DNA from: Steroidobacter agaridevorans
Lineage (GTDB): Bacteria > Pseudomonadota > Gammaproteobacteria > Steroidobacterales > Steroidobacteraceae
Direction of reading: 5' to 3'
Assembly: GCF_009932555.1 (NCBI RefSeq)
Contig: NZ_BLJO01000006.1
Span: 467,648 to 531,647, forward strand
DNA: 64,000 nt
Numbering within the stretch: the first letter of the stretch is position 1; every line of letters begins with the position of its first letter. The notes under the pieces are model-generated. The model did no database searches, was not told the DNA's origin, and saw only the letters and a list, made by a program, of their open reading frames with translations. Positions 26,811-34,580 of this stretch are shown piece by piece. Both the position numbers and the translations under genes were made by a program.

Positions 26811-28580
26811 ATGGCTTTTGTAGCAATCGCCGATCGCGATCACGAGCACGCCCTGCACGATCCGCAGAGTTTCATCCGCAAGTACATCTGGAGCCAGGAC
26901 CACAAGGTGATCGCCGTGCAGTACGCACTGGTGGCGATCTCGATCGGTCTGGTGGCGCTGACGATGTCGGTGCTGATGCGGCTGCAGCTGGGCTTTCCGG
27001 ATACCTTCAACATCATCGCCCCGCAGGAGTACTACCAGTACATCACCATGCACGGGATGATCATGGTGATCTATCTGCTGACGGCGCTGTTTCTCGGCGG
27101 CTTCGGCAACTATCTCATTCCGCTGATGCTGGGCGCGCGGGACATGGTGTTCCCGTATCTGAACATGCTCAGCTTCTGGTTTTACCTGCTCGCGGTCCTG
27201 GTGCTGGTGGCGGGGTTCTTCGTGCCCGGCGGTCCGACCGGGGCGGGCTGGACGCTCTATCCGCCGCAAGCGGTGCTGCCGGGCACACCAGGCGCGACCT
27301 GGGGCATCATTTGCATGCTCGCCTCGCTCGCGATCTTCATCGTCGCATTCACGATGGGCGGCCTGAACTATGTGACGACGGTGCTGCAGGCCCGCTGCCG
27401 AGGCATGACGTTCATGCGCATGCCGCTGTCGGTGTGGGGCATCTTCATGGCCTCCATCCTCGGCTTGCTGGCGTTCCCCGCATTGTTCGTTTCCGCGATC
27501 ATGATGGCGCTGGACTCGCTGATCGGCACCAGCTTCTTCATGCCGGCCGTGGCGTCCATGGGCGAGAAGACGGTGCACACCGGCGGCAGTCCGCTGCTGT
27601 TCCAGCACTTGTTCTGGTTCTTCGGTCATCCCGAGGTTTATATCGTCGCGCTGCCGGCGTTCGGCATCGTCTCCGATCTGCTCAGCACGCACGCCCGTCG
27701 CAACATCTTCGGCTATCGCATGATGGTGTGGGCGATCCTGGCGATCGGCTGCCTGAGCTTCGTCGTGTGGGCGCACCACATGTACGTGAGCGGCATGAAT
27801 CCGTACTTCGGCTTCTTCTTCGCGACCACGACGCTGATCATCGCGGTGCCGACCGCCATCAAGGTCTACAACTGGGTGCTGACGATATGGCGTGGCGACG
27901 TGCACCTCACGGTGCCGATGCTGTTCGCGATCGGCTTCATCTTCACGTTCATCAATGGCGGCCTGACCGGATTGTTTCTTGGCAATGTGACGGTCGACGT
28001 GCCGCTGTCGGGCACCTACTTCGTGGTCGCGCACTTCCACATGGTGATGGGCGTGTCGCCGATTCTGGTGGTGTTCGGCGCCATCTATCACTGGTATCCG
28101 AAGATCACCGGGCGCATGTTCGATGAGGCGCTCGGCAAGTTTCATTTCTGGATGACGTTCCTCGGCGCATACGCGATCTTCTTGCCGATGCACTACATGG
28201 GCATCCTGGGCGTGCCGCGCCGTTACTACGGCTATAGCGACGCCATTCAGTTCATTCCGCCTTCGGTCCATGAAGCCAATGAATGGATTTCGATCTCGGC
28301 GATGATCGTCGCCGCCACCCAGCTGGTGTTCCTCTACAACCTGATCCACTCGTACTTCAAAGGTCCGGTGGCCGATCCCAATCCGTGGCGCGCCACGACT
28401 CTGGAATGGCAGACGCCGCAGACGCCGCCGAAGCATGGCAACTGGGGCAAGGACCTGCCTGAAGTGCATCGCTGGGCTTACGATTACAGCGTGCCGGGTG
28501 CGCCGGAGGACTTCATTCCTCAGAACGTGCCGCACTCCGATAAGACGCCGGTCGGCCGTGAGCATGGGGTGCCGACATGA
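26811..28580 (+). CDS. ctaD: Cytochrome c oxidase subunit I (second oxidase)
   Basis: 589-residue catalytic subunit, clearly different in sequence from the one at 19783-21375. Metal ligands and channel residues are intact: WFFGHPEVY, VWAHHMYVSG, PTAIKVYNW and VAHFHMVMG. It has about 60 more residues than the first enzyme, mostly at the N- and C-termini. An AGGAG site at 26797-26801 fits the ATG at 26811 (9 bases) better than the GTG at 26805. Its stop overlaps the start of the next gene (ATGA). Confidence 0.95.
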   Translation: MAFVAIADRDHEHALHDPQSFIRKYIWSQDHKVIAVQYALVAISIGLVALTMSVLMRLQLGFPDTFNIIAPQEYYQYITMHGMIMVIYLLTALFLGGFGNYLIPLMLGARDMVFPYLNMLSFWFYLLAVLVLVAGFFVPGGPTGAGWTLYPPQAVLPGTPGATWGIICMLASLAIFIVAFTMGGLNYVTTVLQARCRGMTFMRMPLSVWGIFMASILGLLAFPALFVSAIMMALDSLIGTSFFMPAVASMGEKTVHTGGSPLLFQHLFWFFGHPEVYIVALPAFGIVSDLLSTHARRNIFGYRMMVWAILAIGCLSFVVWAHHMYVSGMNPYFGFFFATTTLIIAVPTAIKVYNWVLTIWRGDVHLTVPMLFAIGFIFTFINGGLTGLFLGNVTVDVPLSGTYFVVAHFHMVMGVSPILVVFGAIYHWYPKITGRMFDEALGKFHFWMTFLGAYAIFLPMHYMGILGVPRRYYGYSDAIQFIPPSVHEANEWISISAMIVAATQLVFLYNLIHSYFKGPVADPNPWRATTLEWQTPQTPPKHGNWGKDLPEVHRWAYDYSVPGAPEDFIPQNVPHSDKTPVGREHGVPT

Positions 28581-29269
28581 GCTTGACGGTCGCATACGGT
28601 GCGCTCGCCACCGGCATCGTTGTGTGGTTCATACTCGTTATGAAGCTGCGCTCGAAGCCGTGGGAAGCCACCGCGGCCGCCGCTCCTCAGGGGACGGGCT
28701 TCTCGGTTTCGGCAAAGCGCATCGGTCTGTGGATCTTTCTTGCGGTCGTCACCTCGCTGTTCTGTTTGTTCCTCTCCGCCTATTACATGCGGATGGGCCA
28801 GCACGCGGGCCACGGCTCGCCGATGGCCGCGGGCGATTGGAAGGCGATTCGCGATCCTACGATCCTGTGGTTCAACACGGTGCTGCTGATCCTCGGCAGC
28901 GTCACCATGCAGTCGGCGCGGGCCTCGGTCGCGAAGAGTCAGGTCGACCAGACTCGAGTGCGCTTGTTTGCAGCCGGCCTGCTGACACTCGCGTTCCTGG
29001 TCGGCCAGTGGCTTGCCTGGAGCGAGATTCGTTATTCCGAGTTTTTCACGCCGCTGAATCCCGCAGTCGCATTCTTCTACGTGCTCACCTTCGTGCATGC
29101 ACTGCATCTGCTGGGCGGATTGGTGGTATGGGCGCGCACCTTCGCGCGCTCGCTGCGCAAAGACGTGGAGCTGATCGACGTTCGTTTGAGCGTCGAGCTC
29201 ACCTCGGTCTACTGGCATTACCTGTTGCTGGTCTGGCTGGGGCTGTTCGCTGTGTTGTTATCGACGTGA
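28577..29269 (+). CDS. Cytochrome c oxidase subunit III-like protein A (second oxidase)
   Basis: A 230-residue protein with about six to seven membrane helices. It has subunit III-like blocks (FLSAYYMRMG, FVHALHLLGG near residue 175 and VYWHYLLLVWLGLFAVLL at the end), but the usual WHFVDxVW acid is replaced (WHYLLLVW). Coupled by ATGA to ctaD. It precedes a second, more canonical subunit III gene, so this may be a diverged paralogue with a structural role. Confidence 0.82.
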   Translation: MSLTVAYGALATGIVVWFILVMKLRSKPWEATAAAAPQGTGFSVSAKRIGLWIFLAVVTSLFCLFLSAYYMRMGQHAGHGSPMAAGDWKAIRDPTILWFNTVLLILGSVTMQSARASVAKSQVDQTRVRLFAAGLLTLAFLVGQWLAWSEIRYSEFFTPLNPAVAFFYVLTFVHALHLLGGLVVWARTFARSLRKDVELIDVRLSVELTSVYWHYLLLVWLGLFAVLLST

Positions 29270-29282
29270 GCGAGAGGCAAGC

Positions 29283-29957
29283 ATGAGCCACGAACCTGCC
29301 ACCTTGGAGCCTGGTTTCAGAGGCGTGACCGCGGACTGGTCCGCGGACAAGCAGGCCTTCCCGGTGCCTTGGGGCAAGGCAATGATGTGGATTTTCCTGC
29401 TCTCGGACACGTTCATCTTTTCGTGTTTCCTCACGTCGTACATGAACGTGCGCATGTCGACGACCGATCCGTGGCCGAATACCGCCGAAGTATTCGCGCT
29501 CACCGTCGCCGGTCATCATATTCCGTTGTTGCTGATCGCCATCATGACCATGGTGCTCATCACCAGCAGCGGCACGATGGCGATGGCGGTGAACTTCGGC
29601 TATCGGCGCGATCGCAAGCGCACTGCCCAATTGATGTTTGCAACGGCGGCGCTGGGGCTTTGTTTCGTCGGCATGCAGGCGTTCGAGTGGACCAAGCTGA
29701 TCGTCGATGAAGGCGTGCGTCCGTGGGGCAATCCAATGGGCGCGGCCCAGTTCGGCTCGTCGTTCTTCATGATCACCGGCTTTCACGGCATGCACGTGAC
29801 CGGCGGCGTGATCTATCTCAGCGTGGTCGCGTGGCGCGTTCTGAGCGGCTTCTACGATCGCAAAGGCACTTACGAGACCGTCGAGGTCGCCGGCCTGTAC
29901 TGGCACTTCGTCGATCTGGTGTGGGTATTCATTTTCGCGTTCTTCTATTTGTGGTGA
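29283..29957 (+). CDS. Cytochrome c oxidase subunit III-like protein B (second oxidase)
   Basis: A 224-residue membrane protein with the canonical end LYWHFVDLVWVFIFAFFYLW and the TGFHGMHVTGGVIYL block near residue 165. It follows paralogue A by 13 bases. The two share overall helix layout but not close sequence, so they are not a recent duplication. Both probably belong to the second oxidase complex. Confidence 0.88.
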   Translation: MSHEPATLEPGFRGVTADWSADKQAFPVPWGKAMMWIFLLSDTFIFSCFLTSYMNVRMSTTDPWPNTAEVFALTVAGHHIPLLLIAIMTMVLITSSGTMAMAVNFGYRRDRKRTAQLMFATAALGLCFVGMQAFEWTKLIVDEGVRPWGNPMGAAQFGSSFFMITGFHGMHVTGGVIYLSVVAWRVLSGFYDRKGTYETVEVAGLYWHFVDLVWVFIFAFFYLW

Positions 29958-29995
29958 CGGGCCGCGCCCGTCCCAACCTACTTGCGGAGAGCGGC

Positions 29996-30385
29996 ATGGC
30001 GGTAAGACAGCACGATATCGAGGCGGACGCACCCTTGGATCATCCATCCGCACATGCGGCCGGCCACGGCGCCCATGCGGAAGGCCAGCAGCATCCCATC
30101 AAGCTGTATCTGTGGATCTGGCTGCTGTTGTTCGTCTTCAGCGCATTTTCCTACATGGTCGATTACTTCCAGTTGCAGGGCGCGCTGCGCTGGACGCTGA
30201 TCATCGTGTTCATGCTGATCAAGGCGAGCTTCATCGTGGCGATCTTCATGCACATGGCCTGGGAACGGCTGGCGCTGAAGCTGGCGATCCTGGTGCCGCC
30301 ACTGACGCTGTTGATCCTGATCGGGCTGATGGCGATCGAAGGGGACTACACGTTCCTCACGAGATTGGCCTCGTTCGTGAAATAA
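29996..30385 (+). CDS. Cytochrome c oxidase subunit IV
   Basis: A 129-residue protein with a His-rich soluble N-terminus and three membrane helices (about 38-58, 65-85 and 93-115). It fits bacterial subunit IV proteins (ProP/CtaF type) that end the second oxidase operon. The ATG at 29996 follows a GGAGA ribosome site. The block IIVFMLIKASFIVAIFMHM is characteristic of the family. Confidence 0.85.
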   Translation: MAVRQHDIEADAPLDHPSAHAAGHGAHAEGQQHPIKLYLWIWLLLFVFSAFSYMVDYFQLQGALRWTLIIVFMLIKASFIVAIFMHMAWERLALKLAILVPPLTLLILIGLMAIEGDYTFLTRLASFVK

Positions 30386-30485
30386 CTGTAAGAACGCGCG
30401 GGCAAATCGCCCCACCGGCACACAACGGGCGGCGGGACGCTTATCATTGCGCCCCGCTTAAAATCGCCGCGAATCTCAGCAGTTC

Positions 30486-31475
30486 ATGACTCCAAGTTTG
30501 GTTCTGTTCCGCCGTCTGGCGCTGGCCGGCGTGCTGCTCGCGCTGGTGGTGGTCGTGCTCGGCGCCTGGGTGCGCTTGAGCGCCGCGGGCCTGGGTTGCC
30601 CCGACTGGCCGGGTTGTTATGGTCATTTGAGCGCCGGCAGCGCGGCCGAGAACGTCGACGCCGTCAACCAGGCGTTTCCGCACCGGCCGTTCGAGTATCA
30701 CAAGGCCATCAAGGAGATGGTGCATCGATACTTCGCCTCGGGCCTGGGCTTGCTGATCCTGGTGCTGGCCGGTCTCGCCATCCGCAATCGCGAGGATCCG
30801 CAGCAGCCGGTGGCTTTGCCGATCGCGCTGGTCGCGCTGGTGATATTCCAAGGGCTGCTGGGCATGTGGACCGTCACGCTGCTGCTCAAGCCGCTGATCG
30901 TCGTTCTGCACCTGATCGGCGGTTTGTCGACACTCTCGCTGCTGGCCTGGCTGGCCATGCGTCCGCCCCAGGTCGTGGAACAATCCGACAACGGCGGCTT
31001 GCGCAAGCTTGCAGCGCTCGGACTGGCGATGCTGGCTCTGCAGATCATGCTCGGCGGCTGGACGAGCAGTAACTACGCGGCCCTCGCCTGCCCGGACTTC
31101 CCGACCTGCCAGAACAGCTATTGGCCGGACATGGACATGAAGGACGCGTTCGTGCTGTGGCGGGGATTGGGCATCGATTATGAGGGCGGCGTGCTGGATC
31201 ATCCGGCGCGCGTGGCCATTCACTTCGTTCATCGGTTGGGCGCGATCGCGGCGGCTCTCATCCTGGGCGCCTTGAGTTTCCTCGCCTGGCGACGGGGGAC
31301 GACGCCGGCGGTGCGGACCGCGGGCGTGGTGCTCGGGTTGATCTTGGTCGCGCAGCTCATTCTCGGTCCCGTGATGGTCATGCGCGCGTTGCCTCTGGCG
31401 CTGGCCACGGCGCATAACGGTGTGGCGGCGTTGCTGCTGCTGGCAACGGTGCGGATGAACAGACTGTTACGCTGA
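30486..31475 (+). CDS. ctaA: Heme A synthase (CtaA/Cox15)
   Basis: Membrane mono-oxygenase that turns heme O into heme A for both oxidases. The 329-residue protein has eight predicted helices, the extracellular GCPDWPGC cysteine pair near residue 40 and conserved His residues in RPFEYHKAIKEMVHR (heme ligand region) and IHFVHRLGA near 245. A TAAAAT at 30459-30464 may be a -10 but is poorly supported. Confidence 0.94.
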   Translation: MTPSLVLFRRLALAGVLLALVVVVLGAWVRLSAAGLGCPDWPGCYGHLSAGSAAENVDAVNQAFPHRPFEYHKAIKEMVHRYFASGLGLLILVLAGLAIRNREDPQQPVALPIALVALVIFQGLLGMWTVTLLLKPLIVVLHLIGGLSTLSLLAWLAMRPPQVVEQSDNGGLRKLAALGLAMLALQIMLGGWTSSNYAALACPDFPTCQNSYWPDMDMKDAFVLWRGLGIDYEGGVLDHPARVAIHFVHRLGAIAAALILGALSFLAWRRGTTPAVRTAGVVLGLILVAQLILGPVMVMRALPLALATAHNGVAALLLLATVRMNRLLR

Positions 31476-31537
31476 TCTCGCGCCCAGGCGCAGGCAAGTG
31501 CCTGTAGAATCCGCCGTTGGTCACTGCCGTCTCGCCT

Positions 31538-32443
31538 ATGTCCGCCGTGGAAACCTCCTCACTTCAGCCTGCCGCCTCCTGGCGCGATTACTACGAGCTG
31601 GGCAAGCCCCGCGTGGTGATGCTGATCATGTTCACGGCCATTGCCGGCATGTTCCTGGCAGCACCCGGCTTGCCGCCGCTCAATGCGCTGATTTTTGGCA
31701 CGCTGGGCATCGCCCTGGCGGCGTCCTCCGCCGCGGCTATCAATCACGTCTTGGATCGCCGCTTCGACGAGCAGATGGCGCGCACACGCAATCGCCCGCT
31801 GCCGACTGGCCACGTCACCGAGCGTCAGGCGCTGGGCTATGCGCTCGTGCTGGCCGTGGTGTCGATGGTGTTGCTGTGGGGCTGTGTGAATGCGCTGACA
31901 GCCGTACTCACTTTTTGCTCGCTGATCGGCTACGCCGTGATCTACACGGTGTGGCTCAAGCATGCGACTCCGCAGAACATCGTCATCGGTGGCGCGGCCG
32001 GCGCGGCTCCGCCGGTGCTGGGCTGGACGGCCGTCACTGGCTCGGTCGATCCCCACTCGCTGCTGTTGTTCCTGATCATCTTCACCTGGACGCCGCCGCA
32101 CTTCTGGGCGCTGGCGATTGCACGGCGCGATGAGTACGCGAAGGCGGGCATTCCGATGCTGCCGGTCGCCTACAGCAGCGATTTCACGCGGCTGCATATC
32201 CTGCTCTACACCATCCTGCTCGTGATCGTGACGCTGCTGCCCTACCTCACCGGCATGAGCGGCCTGATCTATCTCGCGGCGGCGCTGATTCTCGGCGCGT
32301 TGTTCCTGTTCCGCGCCTTGCAGCTCAAAGTGCGTCAGGACGCCCGTCTGCCCATGCAGACCTTCGGTTACTCGATCACCTACCTGGCACTGCTGTTCGC
32401 GGCGTTGCTGATCGATCACTATGTCACCATCCGGCTGACGTAG
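31538..32443 (+). CDS. ctaB: Protoheme IX farnesyltransferase (heme O synthase)
   Basis: UbiA-superfamily enzyme that adds a farnesyl group to heme B, the step before CtaA. The 301-residue product has the Asp-rich motif [21 protein letters not shown] near residue 70 and the second motif [12 protein letters not shown] near 140. The ATG at 31538 is chosen over an in-frame TTG seven codons upstream. A TAGAAT at 31505-31510 right after the hairpin CAGGCA-AG-TGCCTG (31491-31504) could be a promoter element of its own. Confidence 0.95.
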   Translation: MSAVETSSLQPAASWRDYYELGKPRVVMLIMFTAIAGMFLAAPGLPPLNALIFGTLGIALAASSAAAINHVLDRRFDEQMARTRNRPLPTGHVTERQALGYALVLAVVSMVLLWGCVNALTAVLTFCSLIGYAVIYTVWLKHATPQNIVIGGAAGAAPPVLGWTAVTGSVDPHSLLLFLIIFTWTPPHFWALAIARRDEYAKAGIPMLPVAYSSDFTRLHILLYTILLVIVTLLPYLTGMSGLIYLAAALILGALFLFRALQLKVRQDARLPMQTFGYSITYLALLFAALLIDHYVTIRLT

Positions 32444-32459
32444 CCCGCTTCCCGACATC

Positions 32460-33680
32460 GTGGCTCCGGCGCGCACACCACGAAGCTCGATTCCCTGGCT
32501 GACGGCCGCGGTCATCGCGCTGATCCTCTACGGCTCGCTCTATCCGTTCAATCTAAAACCCGATGCGCAGAGCGACCTGCTCGGCGCACTGAGTCAGTTG
32601 TCGTGGGCGCGCGCCGGCCGCGGCGATCGCATCTCCAACGTATTGCTCTACCTACCGCTCGGCTTCTGTCTGTATTTGTGGCTGAACGAGCGGCTCCGGC
32701 GCGGGCCTTCAGTGACGATTGCGACAGTGCTAGGCACGCTGCTGTCCCTCGGCATTGAAGTCGCGCAGGTGTACGTATCGAAGCGCGTGCCGAGCCTTGC
32801 CGATCTCGCGTTGAACTCCGGCGGCACGCTGCTCGGCGCGATCGGCGGCATGGGCTGGACTGCGCTCAGTCATCTCATGCACATGCCGTCGCGCGTGGAG
32901 AAACAAACGCGCGATCCTGGCGCGGTCCTCTTGATCGGCTTGTGGCTCGCATGGCGCTTCGCACCGTTCGTGCCGCAGTTCGATCTGGGCAAGCTGAAAG
33001 CAGCGCTGCGACCGCTGTTCAATCCCACCTTCGACTTCATCACCGTGCTGATCTTTCTCACCTGCTGGCTGGTCGTGAATCAGGCGGTCGCCGCGATGGT
33101 CAGCCGGCCGCGGCGCTTGGAAACATTGTTGCTGCTGATGGCAGCGGTGCTGATCGGCCGCCTGGTCGTCGCGAATCAGGCGTTCGTGCCCGCCGAACTG
33201 CTGGCGCTGCTGTTGTTGTTACCGATGGTCGTGATCATGCATCGGCTGCGGCCGCGGCCACGACGGGCTGCGCTGGTGCTCGCCGTCGTCGCGTTGTTGA
33301 TCATCGAAGAGCTCGCGCCGTTCGATTTCTCACGGCAAGCCGCGCAGTTCGATTTCTGGCCGTTCCTGGCGCTGGTGGATTCCGGCTGGAATCTGGCGGT
33401 GGTCGACTGGGTGGAGATGTTCGGCAAATTGTTTCTTTATGGCGCCTTGCTGTGGGTGGTGCGCGAATGGGGCGCGTCCACGGAGTTCGCGTTCGGGGTG
33501 ATGCTGACCATCGCCACCGTCGTCGAGCTGCTGCAGATCTGGCTGCCCGGCGAACATGCCTCGATCACGGATCCGCTGCTGGCGCTGGCGATCGGCCTGA
33601 CGTTCCGTTCGCTGTATCGACGTCATCGCCCGCGACGGATCGCGGGCCCGACCAACAGTCTGTCTCTGCGCGAAAGGTGA
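32460..33680 (+). CDS. VanZ family membrane protein
   Basis: A 406-residue protein starting with GTG, with about ten hydrophobic segments and VanZ-like blocks: GSLYPFNLKP near residue 25 and DRISNVLLYLPLGFCLYLW near 60, repeated in weaker form near 310-370 (GKLFLYGALLW, VVELLQIWLPGE), so it appears to hold two VanZ-like halves. VanZ proteins are named after teicoplanin resistance; the actual role here is unknown. It follows ctaB by 16 bases and is convergent with the next gene (2 bases). Confidence 0.75.
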   Translation: MAPARTPRSSIPWLTAAVIALILYGSLYPFNLKPDAQSDLLGALSQLSWARAGRGDRISNVLLYLPLGFCLYLWLNERLRRGPSVTIATVLGTLLSLGIEVAQVYVSKRVPSLADLALNSGGTLLGAIGGMGWTALSHLMHMPSRVEKQTRDPGAVLLIGLWLAWRFAPFVPQFDLGKLKAALRPLFNPTFDFITVLIFLTCWLVVNQAVAAMVSRPRRLETLLLLMAAVLIGRLVVANQAFVPAELLALLLLLPMVVIMHRLRPRPRRAALVLAVVALLIIEELAPFDFSRQAAQFDFWPFLALVDSGWNLAVVDWVEMFGKLFLYGALLWVVREWGASTEFAFGVMLTIATVVELLQIWLPGEHASITDPLLALAIGLTFRSLYRRHRPRRIAGPTNSLSLRER

Positions 33681-33682
33681 GA

Positions 33683-34456
33683 TCAGAACGACCTGCTGCC
33701 GATGCGTGCGCAGCCGGTGTATTTCTTCCCGTCCAGCGTCGCGCGCGCCGAGTACGCGAAGTACTCGCCCGACATGTCATCACGGCACGCCTGGGCTTCG
33801 ATCAACAATTCGATCTTGTGCTCGGGGTTGGCCGCGACGTAACTCACGGCCCCTTCGGAATCCTGCGTCTGCGGCGCGGCGATGGAAATTTCCTTGGGAT
33901 CTTCGGGCTGGCGCCAGAGCAATGCCGCTTCGGTGACCTCGGCGCCCCAGAACGGCTCGTTGCCGCGAGCGGCGACGATGTAATCCTGCGGTGGTGAATC
34001 GCACCCGCGCGTCTGCCCGTCCGGCGCCGCGAACAGCGCTTCTTCCAACAAGAAGGTACCGGCGAAGCCCTCGGGTGCGGGCTGATTGATAGCGCGCTCG
34101 CCATACGCTTCGATGTACAGCTTCAACCCCTGATCCGCACCATTCGCATCCTTCTCTCCGGAGAACTCGCGCTTCAACACGCCGTCGGTCTGATCGACCA
34201 GCAGCAGATCCTTCTGCTCGCCACAGGGACGGAAACTGGCGCGATCGGGGGCCAGCGTGACGATGCCGCGCTTGATGGCGAGCCCCGACTCCGCGGGCGG
34301 CTCGGATGTGGCGGGAGCTTCGGATGGCTGGCTGGAGGTGGCGGTATCGGCGGTGGGCGCAGCGGCCGGCGCCACGGGCTCCGGCGCCTTGGAGCATCCC
34401 GCCAACGTCAGCAAAACCGCGCAATGGGAAAGTAACATCCCGCGCCAAACACGCAT
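33683..34456 (-). CDS. COG3650-type lipoprotein
   Basis: A 257-residue protein with a lipoprotein signal (hydrophobic stretch, then LTLAGC with the acylated Cys at residue 21) and a Pro/Ala/Thr-rich linker to about residue 60. The remainder has the conserved block VAARGNEPFWGAEV near 165 and four further Cys, typical of COG3650 envelope proteins. The family has no firm function. It is divergent from uvrD. Confidence 0.7.
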   Translation of the reverse strand: MRVWRGMLLSHCAVLLTLAGCSKAPEPVAPAAAPTADTATSSQPSEAPATSEPPAESGLAIKRGIVTLAPDRASFRPCGEQKDLLLVDQTDGVLKREFSGEKDANGADQGLKLYIEAYGERAINQPAPEGFAGTFLLEEALFAAPDGQTRGCDSPPQDYIVAARGNEPFWGAEVTEAALLWRQPEDPKEISIAAPQTQDSEGAVSYVAANPEHKIELLIEAQACRDDMSGEYFAYSARATLDGKKYTGCARIGSRSF

Positions 34457-34509
34457 GCACGCCTCCCGGCAACCCGCTCTAGCCGCACAGCATATAGAAA
34501 CGGCCGGCC

Positions 34510-34518
34510 TGCTAGAAT
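34510..34518 (+). promoter_or_regulatory. Extended -10 promoter element for uvrD
   Basis: TGC-TAGAAT (TG at 34510-34511, TAGAAT at 34513-34518) fits an extended -10. No matching -35 hexamer is visible, which extended -10 promoters tolerate. Transcription would start near 34525. Confidence 0.45.
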
Positions 34519-34539
34519 GCGCGGCCTCGGTTCACGCCC

Positions 34540-34558
34540 CCGCCCCACTCTCGGGCGG
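34540..34558 (+). promoter_or_regulatory. Hairpin in the uvrD leader
   Basis: CCGCCC (34540-34545) and GGGCGG (34553-34558) form a 6-bp stem with a 7-base loop, ending 11 bases before the GAGGT ribosome site of uvrD. It could affect translation start or be chance in GC-rich sequence; no T run follows. Confidence 0.35.
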
Positions 34559-34580
34559 CGGCCAGTCGTGAGGTCTCGCT

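Noticed and set aside
26745-28595. 616-codon open frame opposite the second ctaD
   Set aside because: Same kind of low-information shadow of a conserved GC-rich gene.
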